From positions 1 through 64,000 of the forward strand of contig JADJOY010000041.1 in assembly GCA_016713535.1 (NCBI GenBank): a stretch of DNA of 64,000 nt. Reading direction: 5' to 3'. Under the pieces are notes generated by a model. The model ran no database searches, had not been told where the DNA came from, and worked only from the letters and a program-made list of their open reading frames with translations. Positions 58,428 to 64,000 of the stretch are shown here, in pieces (the first letter of the stretch is position 1; the number at the start of each line of letters is the position of its first letter). Made by a program: the position numbers and the translations under genes. This DNA comes from Deltaproteobacteria bacterium. GTDB lineage: Bacteria > JADJOY01.

Positions 58428-59266
58428 GGCGGGCTCCTCCGGGGGCCGTGGGCGTCGAACACGTTGAGCCCACGGCCGGCGACGTGGTCGCCGACGCGCG
58501 CCATCCACGCGAGCTCGTCGGGATCCATCGGGCCGCGATCGAGAGCGGTGAGCGCATGTTCGAGGTCGGCGCGGCTGCGCGGGCCCGTCATGCACATGTG
58601 GACGCCCGGGTGGCTCAGCGCGAACCGGTAGCAGTCGGCGGCGCTCGGGGTGCGCTCGTTAGGCGGCGTCTTGCGCGGATCGAGGAGGGTCGCCCACCGG
58701 GTCGCGGTGTACGCCACCATCCCCGGACCACCCGGGCCCGGGTCCAGGTGGGGAAAGGTCTCGCGTTCCGCGCCGCGGTGACCGGCGTTGTAGCGCAGGT
58801 GGTAGACGTCGAATGCCCGCTCGCGCTCGAGCTCGGCGAACAGGGTCCGGCGATGGCTCGAGATCGCCAGGTGTCGAACCCGTCCGCGGCGCTGGAGCTC
58901 GAGAGCTGCGTCGACGATCGCCCGGCGCGGCGGGTCGTTGAACCAGCCGAGGAGCAGCACGTCGGCGTATTCGGTGCCGAGGCGGAAGAGCGCGAGCTCG
59001 ACGCTCGGCGCCATCAGCGCGGCCACGCGCGTGTACGACTGCAGGACCACGGCGAGCTTGTCGCGACCGTGTCCGCGCATCAGGCGCCGGATGCCGGCGG
59101 CGAACCGCTCGCGGCGCGCCGAGCCCCAGTAGAGGTAGTTCACGCCGCGCTCGAAGCCCATCTCCAGCGCGTCCGCGGGAACCCCGTACGACGCGGCGAC
59201 CCCGAGCCGACCCACGGTGAGCCCGGTGCGTCCGAGCGTGATCGGGTTGCGCCAGTCGACCGTCAC
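58424..59266 (-). CDS. Aldo/keto-reductase-like protein lacking the catalytic tetrad
   Basis: 280-residue protein with an AKR barrel outline (LGRTGLTVGRLGVAAS, FRLGTEYADVLLLGWF, GRVRHLAISSHRRTLFAEL, CMTGPRSRADLEHAL). The usual Asp-Tyr-Lys-His set is gone: position of FDTA reads LYWG (Tyr46), the Lys strand reads VVLQS, and the LLH motif reads LLGW (Gly107). Reductase activity is therefore doubtful. Coupled to the PIG-L deacetylase by ATGA overlap; 25 bp after the unknown lipoprotein gene. Confidence 0.8.
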   Translation of the reverse strand: MTVDWRNPITLGRTGLTVGRLGVAASYGVPADALEMGFERGVNYLYWGSARRERFAAGIRRLMRGHGRDKLAVVLQSYTRVAALMAPSVELALFRLGTEYADVLLLGWFNDPPRRAIVDAALELQRRGRVRHLAISSHRRTLFAELERERAFDVYHLRYNAGHRGAERETFPHLDPGPGGPGMVAYTATRWATLLDPRKTPPNERTPSAADCYRFALSHPGVHMCMTGPRSRADLEHALTALDRGPMDPDELAWMARVGDHVAGRGLNVFDAHGPRRSPP

Positions 59267-59291
59267 GGTTCCGTCCCCTCGCGCCGCGCGT

Positions 59292-60631
59292 TCAGTCGCG
59301 GGCGCTGATCAGCCCCTGATACCGCGCCATCCAGTAGGCGACCAGGTAGTCGACGCCCGGGTTCACCAGCGCGGGAGACCCGGCATCGCAGTCGACCACG
59401 TACGGGTTGCGTTGCCACAGAAAGTCCGTGCTGCACTGGAGCGGCACCGGGTAGGCCTCCAGGGCCTGCAGGCGCGCCGTGCCGATGATGTCGGACAGCG
59501 GTGGGTAGAGCTTCTGCAGCGCCACCAGCGTCACCGACCACGGTCGAGCGACGCGTCGGGCGGATCGACCGCGTAGCCGCGGTTGGGAGGCTCACGGAAC
59601 GCCGTGAGGTCCTCGACGATCGACGCGTCGATCACCGCATCGTCCTCACCCTCGACCGAGCGGTGGATCAGCTCGAAGAGCGCGTTGTGGGCGAGATGCA
59701 CGCTCTTGTGGATCTGGTCGCGGAAGTTGGTCTGGACGAGCTCGTGGATCTCGGGGACGTCACGGCTCAGCCGCTCGGCGTTCAGGTAGTTCTGGTGGCT
59801 CAGGTTGTTGCCGTAGAACTGGACGTAGCGGTTGTTGAAGCTGATCGTGGCGATCTCGTACAAGGTGCGGTTGGCGGCGATCTGGCGCGCGGCTTCGAGG
59901 TCCTGCGGGCGCCCGGCCACGTGGTGGGCGATCAGGTGCCAGTTGATCGCGAACGGCGGCAGCGCCTCCGGCCCCGCGGTGGTCTTGATGCCGTCGACGT
60001 CCACGATCACGTAGCCCTGGCGCGCGACCGCGTCGACCACCTCGGTGACGTCGTCGCGGATCGTCTGGCGCATGGTCTCGTCGTCGACGAAGTCGTAGGC
60101 GAGGGTCATGCCGAAGAACCAGCCGGTGTACTGGTCGCGGCTGGTGTTGCCGGTCCACAGGTCGCCGGCAAAGGGCCCCTCCGTGACGACGTGGCAGTTC
60201 TCGTCGTCCGGCTCGCAGCCCGCGACTCCCGGTGCGTCCGCCGGTGCGCGGTAGCGAGCGATGAAGCCCGGCCGCCCCGTCACCTTCAGGTGGTTGTGGA
60301 GGGTGTCGACGATCCTGATGACGTTGGCGCGCGCCTGCGTCTCGCCGGTGACCGCGTAGCGGTACGCCTGGCTGCCGAGGTAGGTGCCGGTCCAGATGGT
60401 CGAGTCGCCGCGCCCCTCGTACTGGAGCACGTCGGTGAGCGACTCGTCGGTGAACCGCACCTCGACGGTGGCGCCGTAGAGCGGCTGGTGATGCGCCTCG
60501 TGCCAGGAGTCGTAGCCGCGGGCCCGCTCGGTGAGCGGCCCTGCGGGCCCGCCGCTGCCGCCGCCGTCTCCCCCGCATCCCACGGCGAGCGTCGCCGCCA
60601 GCACCATCCCGGGCCACCGCGGTCGCAGCAT
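59292..60631 (-). CDS. Unknown large lipoprotein, one frame change
   Basis: About 446 residues. Signal with lipobox AVGC and a Gly/Ser linker (GGDGGGSGG). The body (STIWTGTYLGSQAYRYAV, LHNHLKVTGRPGFIARY, WHLIAHHVAGRPQDLEAA, FNNRYVQFYGNNLSHQNYLN) is helical and aromatic, recalling (alpha/alpha)-barrel carbohydrate enzymes, but no family is recognised. The frame changes near 59535; the final 80 residues (LVALQKLYPPLSDIIGTA to ARYQGLISARD) are in the second frame. Same strand and close spacing to neighbours on both sides. Confidence 0.7.
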
Positions 60632-60673
60632 CGAGCACCCTCCTCGCGTCAGCCCGGGACGCGTCGCCCGGGG

Positions 60674-61501
60674 TCAGCCGCCCTTGAAGTCGGGCTTGCG
60701 CTTTTCCATGAACGAGGCGAGCGCTTCGCCGAGGTCGTCGGACACCAGGAACGCCGAGTTCCACAACGCCACGTAGCGCAGCCCTTCGGCGATCTCCGCG
60801 CGGCGCGCCGACGCCATCACCTGTTTCGACCCTTGTACCGCGAGCGGGCTCAGGGAGGCGATCTCGTCGGCGAGCTCCTGCGCGCCCTCGAGCGCCGCCT
60901 CGCGGTCCGCGTACACGTGGTTCACCAGCCCGATCTCGCGGGCGCGCTCGGCGTCGATGTCCTTGCCCGTGTACACGAGCTCGGACGCGTGGCCCCGTCC
61001 GACGATACCGGGCAAGCGCTGCAGCGTGCCGAGGTCCGCGACGATCGCCATGCGGGTCTCGCGCACCGAGAAGATCGCGTCCTTCGCCGCCACGCGCATG
61101 TCGCACGCCGTGATCACGTCGATGCCGCCGCCGATGCAGTAGCCGTGGATCGCGGCGATGACGGGCTTCCTCACTCGCTCGATCGCGGTCACGCTCTCCT
61201 GCAGCCGCAGGATCTCCTGGTGCAGCGCGCGCCGCTGCTGCGCCTGCGTGCCCTCGAACGAGACCAGGCTTCCCACCGACTTGAGGTCGAGGCCGACGGT
61301 GAAGTGCTTGCCCTCCGCGGCGAGCACCGCGACCCGGCACGAGTCGTCACGGTCGATGTCGCCGAACACCTTGGGCAGTGCCTCCCACAGGTCCGGGCCC
61401 ATCGCGTTGCGGCTCTCGGGCCGCGCCAGGAACACCCACGTGACGTGTCCTTCCTTCTGGACGCGCAGGGGGCCGACTTCCACCGACTCGGTGCTGATCA
61501 T
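60674..61501 (-). CDS. Enoyl-CoA hydratase/isomerase, probably dienoyl-CoA isomerase-like
   Basis: 275-residue crotonase-fold enzyme. Oxyanion-hole segments GKHFTVGLDLKSVG and AAIHGYCIGGGIDVITACD, and RETRMAIVADLGTLQRLPGIVG. The Asp in VADLGTLQRLP matches the delta(3,5)-delta(2,4)-dienoyl-CoA isomerase (ECH1) pattern rather than the Glu pair of hydratases. Likely handles odd-position double bonds in unsaturated fatty-acid oxidation, alongside the window's acyl-CoA dehydrogenases. Intact. Confidence 0.9.
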   Translation of the reverse strand: MISTESVEVGPLRVQKEGHVTWVFLARPESRNAMGPDLWEALPKVFGDIDRDDSCRVAVLAAEGKHFTVGLDLKSVGSLVSFEGTQAQQRRALHQEILRLQESVTAIERVRKPVIAAIHGYCIGGGIDVITACDMRVAAKDAIFSVRETRMAIVADLGTLQRLPGIVGRGHASELVYTGKDIDAERAREIGLVNHVYADREAALEGAQELADEIASLSPLAVQGSKQVMASARRAEIAEGLRYVALWNSAFLVSDDLGEALASFMEKRKPDFKGG

Positions 61502-61521
61502 GGGGGGCTCCTCGGGAGAGT

Positions 61522-61542
61522 CCCGCGCCGCGGCGGCGCGGG
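61522..61542. repeat. GC-rich inverted repeat between radical-SAM and crotonase genes
   Basis: CCCGCGCCG-CGG-CGGCGCGGG, 9-bp stem with a 3-nt loop, 20 bp before the crotonase start. No T-run; it could attenuate or be a leader hairpin. Confidence 0.35.
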
Positions 61543-61627
61543 TCGCGGAGGTCTAGCCCGTCGCGCGAGTGGGTGCCAGAGGCGGGCGTCGCCGATCGAG
61601 GAGCGACCGGCGTCGCCCGGCGCAGCG

Positions 61628-63184
61628 TCAGGCCGCCGGCTGCGTCGCCACGAGCGCGGGTGCGACCTCGCCGCGGCGTGCCACGCCGTCGCGACGGCGG
61701 CGCAACGCCTCGCTCGCCATCCACAACGCGTGCACCACGCGATAGCCGAGCAGCTCGACCATGAAGCCGAGGCGGAAGTGCTTGAGCCGCCAGCGTGCGA
61801 TCGGACGGTAGAGCTCGATGAGCGCCGCGGCGAGGCGCGGCAACCCGTAGTCGCGGCTCTTGCGATCGACGCAGCTCGACACGAAATAGATCGCCCGGGT
61901 CTGAGCCCGGCTGAGCGCACCCGGCCAGGTGACGCCGCCGATCGCGCTCTCCATGTCGAAGGTGAGCCGGCTCCAGCCCTCGAGGGTGGTGGGCGAGGCG
62001 TGCCCGGCGGCCACCGCGTCGTCGAGCATCTCGGTGCCCGGCAGCGGCAGGTACGTGTAGAAGGGCGAGTTGCGGAAGTTCGGGTTCAGGTCCTGCAGCT
62101 CGAGCGCGAGCTCGATGGTCTCGCGCACGTCCTCGACCGTCTCGGTCGGGCTGCCCACGAAGAAGCTGCAGTAGAGCACGATCGGGTGCTTTGCGAAGCG
62201 CGCCACCTCGCGCTTCACGCGCTCCACCGAGGCGCTCTTCTTCATGCGCTTGCGGATCCGCGGCGAGCCCGACTCGATGCCGATCGAGATCCGCTTGAGC
62301 CCCGTGCCCGCGAGCGTCGCGAGCGTGGCGTCGTCGATCCGCGCCAGCGACGGGATGTCCGCGCCCTGTACCTGCCACGCGACACCGGTGCGCGCGATCC
62401 CTTCGCCGATCGCCACCGCGCGCGGCACGTCGAGGAAGAAGTTGTCGTCGACGAAGTAGAGCCCGCCCGGCGCATGGCGCCGCACCAGCCGCTCGACCCG
62501 CGCCACGGTGCGCTCCGCCGACAGCATGCGGAAGCGGCCCGCGTTGAGCGCGGTGTTGTAGCAAAACGTGCAGGGACGCGGGCAGCCGCGCGCGCTCTCG
62601 AGCGAGAGCGTGGGCGCGCCGTCCCAGTGCGGCATGTACGCGCGCACCGGCACCAGCTCGAAGTTGGGCTCCGGGAGCTCGTCCAGGTCCGGCAGCGTCG
62701 CGTCGGGACCGCGCACCACGGCGCCGGTGGTGTCACGAGCCAGCGTCCCGGGCGTCCCCGCGAGCGGTTCGCCGTGCGCGACCCGTTCGGCGACCTCCGC
62801 GAGGATGCCCTCGCCGTCGGCGACCACCACCGCGTCGACGAGCGGATCGGCGGCGGTCTGATCGGGCATCAGCGTCGCGTGCATGCCGCCCCACACCAGC
62901 GGCACGGGCGCGAGCCCGCGCACGAATCGCGCCACCTCGATCGCCGACGCGAGCATGGTGCCGCTCATCGAGGTGATGCCGACCAGCAGCACCGGTTCCT
63001 CGAACGCCCGACGCAGGCGCGCGCGCCAGTCGACCTCGCGGCGCAGATCGACGATCTCGATCGGATGGCCGCGTCCGGCGAGTGTCGACGCGTGAATCAG
63101 GTTGAGCGGGTAGAAGGGCGCGGAACGCATCCGCTCCCAGTCACCCGAGAACGGGTGCACCAAGACGATCTTGCGAGCGCTCAT
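61628..63184 (-). CDS. B12-binding-domain radical SAM protein
   Basis: 518-residue enzyme. N-terminal Rossmann-like cobalamin domain (IVLVHPFSGDWERM, VWGGMHATLMPDQT), then a radical SAM barrel with the CxxxCxxC cluster in ARGCPRPCTFCYNTALN, followed by YFVDDNFFLD and ISIGIESGSPRIRKRMKK. Such enzymes do methylations, ring contractions or lipid modifications (for example hopanoid methylation or BchE-type cyclisation); the exact reaction is not readable. Start ATG 63184. Possible first gene of the minus-strand set down to 57528. Intact. Confidence 0.92.
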   Translation of the reverse strand: MSARKIVLVHPFSGDWERMRSAPFYPLNLIHASTLAGRGHPIEIVDLRREVDWRARLRRAFEEPVLLVGITSMSGTMLASAIEVARFVRGLAPVPLVWGGMHATLMPDQTAADPLVDAVVVADGEGILAEVAERVAHGEPLAGTPGTLARDTTGAVVRGPDATLPDLDELPEPNFELVPVRAYMPHWDGAPTLSLESARGCPRPCTFCYNTALNAGRFRMLSAERTVARVERLVRRHAPGGLYFVDDNFFLDVPRAVAIGEGIARTGVAWQVQGADIPSLARIDDATLATLAGTGLKRISIGIESGSPRIRKRMKKSASVERVKREVARFAKHPIVLYCSFFVGSPTETVEDVRETIELALELQDLNPNFRNSPFYTYLPLPGTEMLDDAVAAGHASPTTLEGWSRLTFDMESAIGGVTWPGALSRAQTRAIYFVSSCVDRKSRDYGLPRLAAALIELYRPIARWRLKHFRLGFMVELLGYRVVHALWMASEALRRRRDGVARRGEVAPALVATQPAA

Positions 63185-63391
63185 CGCTCGGCGGGGCGCG
63201 GGATGGGGTCGATCCGCTGATACTTTCGCGAACGTCTCGGGGTGACGCACCTTACCACGACCCCCGCGCGGCTCGCCGTGCAAGGGGCATGGCGGGCTCC
63301 CCTCCGCCGGCGCCATCCGGCGGCCCGCGGCGCGTTCGGCCCGGGGATGCGGTGCTGACGGACCGGCGCGCCCTCGCTATATCGTGCGGCC

Positions 63392-64000
63392 ATGCTGGTC
63401 GTGGGCGTCGACGAGAACGGCCTCGGTCCCGGGCTCGGTCCGCTGGTCGTGACCGCGATCGTGCTCGAGGTGCCCGACGTCGGCGAGGACGCGCTCCGGC
63501 TCGACCGGCATGGCCTGCCGGCCTCGGTCGCGGACTCGAAGCTCGTGTTCAAGCGCACGGTGCGCTCCTACGCGACCGGTGAGGCGGTCGCGCTCGCGCT
63601 CGCGGGAGCGTTGCTCGCCGCGTGCGAGGGGCGGCACGTCTCCGGCTTCCTCGCGGCCTTGACCCGCGGTGCGTGCGCGCTCGCGCGGGAAGGTGCACCG
63701 CCCGAGCTCCACCACGCCGAGCTCCCGGTGCCGATATGGGGTGGCGATCCGGCACCGATCGAGGCCGCCCTGGCGGCGGCCGGAATCCGCGTCGTCGACG
63801 TCGCGTGTCGGGTGCTCTTCCCGGCGGAGTTCAACTGCGCGAGGACCGGACCGGGCGGCAAGCTCGCACTCAACTACCGGATCTTCGAGGAGGCGCTGGG
63901 GTTGCTCGCGGCCCGGCCGCCGCTCGCGCTGCTCGGCAAGATCGGTGGCACGCGCTTCTACCGCCCCTGGCTCGATGCGAGCCCGCGATTGAGCGACGTC
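63392..64000 (+). CDS. RNase HII-like protein, partial
   Basis: First 203 residues of a gene running off the right edge. VVGVDENGLGPGLGPLVVTAIVL matches the RNase HII opening (the acidic pair of GIDEAGRGPxxGP, with N for A), and SVADSKLVFKR matches the D-S-K step. The middle (VDVACRVLFPAEFN, LLGKIGGTRFY) is less like RNase HII, so it may be a divergent family of uncertain activity. Divergent from the radical SAM gene. Confidence 0.68.
   Translation, partial: MLVVGVDENGLGPGLGPLVVTAIVLEVPDVGEDALRLDRHGLPASVADSKLVFKRTVRSYATGEAVALALAGALLAACEGRHVSGFLAALTRGACALAREGAPPELHHAELPVPIWGGDPAPIEAALAAAGIRVVDVACRVLFPAEFNCARTGPGGKLALNYRIFEEALGLLAARPPLALLGKIGGTRFYRPWLDASPRLSDV

Noticed and set aside
59501-63220. 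A plus-strand open frame of over 1200 codons, opposite the radical SAM, crotonase and lipoprotein genes
   Set aside because: High GC leaves the antisense frame free of stops. The translation is Arg/His/Val-rich without any domain, while the minus strand carries clear families.

Overview
This is a GC-rich (about 70% by eye) bacterial chromosome segment with about 50 protein genes, no rRNA, no tRNA that I could find, no CRISPR array and no insertion sequence. The gene content suggests a deltaproteobacterial lineage, most likely Myxococcota or a close relative. The signs are many short-linker lipoproteins, a receiver-Ser/Thr kinase fusion, a hybrid histidine kinase with HPt, a subtilase with a thrombospondin-type-3 tail, two acyl-CoA dehydrogenases, an F420/flavin-type LLM oxidoreductase, a Baeyer-Villiger monooxygenase and a group-2 sigma factor. 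This placement is inference from gene content, not a phylogeny.

Layout. 1-8.8 kb: a TetR regulator divergent from a flavin monooxygenase with twin operators between them, an Asp-box lipoprotein, a DUF2804 protein, an LLM oxidoreductase, a receiver-kinase fusion and a DJ-1/PfpI protein. 8.9-14.1 kb: a response regulator and a hybrid histidine kinase, then a secreted subtilase ending at a strong terminator. 14.1-20 kb: an Lgt-like enzyme, a Tat-exported GMC oxidoreductase with its small subunit, and a large glycosidase-like lipoprotein. 20-22.6 kb: groES-groEL with a CIRCE-like repeat, a promoter and a terminator. 22.7-30 kb: acyl-CoA dehydrogenase, chalcone-isomerase-like protein, nucleoside-phosphorylase-like lipoprotein, an outer-membrane protein, a K+ channel and a Sel1 lipoprotein.

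30-46 kb: a glycerolipid operon (plsB-like, gpsA, DUF2183/APP1-type phosphatase), a second acyl-CoA dehydrogenase, rfbC, sixA, an enolase-superfamily/CcdA-thioredoxin/lipoprotein operon, then a haem run (ccsA/hemX, hemA, hemC) followed by pcnB and a membrane-dipeptidase homologue. 46-57 kb: a PKD lipoprotein, a membrane protein with a CxxC...CxxC tail, a tightly overlapped operon of ceramidase-like, GH5 and alkaline-phosphatase-superfamily enzymes, a transglutaminase-like protein, a DksA/TraR protein and an RpoD/RpoS-type sigma factor. 57.5-64 kb: a probable minus-strand operon (B12 radical SAM, crotonase, lipoprotein, aldo/keto-reductase-like protein, PIG-L deacetylase) and the start of an RNase HII-like gene.

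Recurring themes are cell-envelope lipid turnover, secreted hydrolases and lipoproteins, signalling, and fatty acyl-CoA metabolism. About 13 genes carry local frame changes and two have in-frame stops (hemC TAG, histidine kinase TGA). Their spread over housekeeping and accessory genes points to sequence or assembly errors rather than true decay, so gene boundaries in those loci are approximate.
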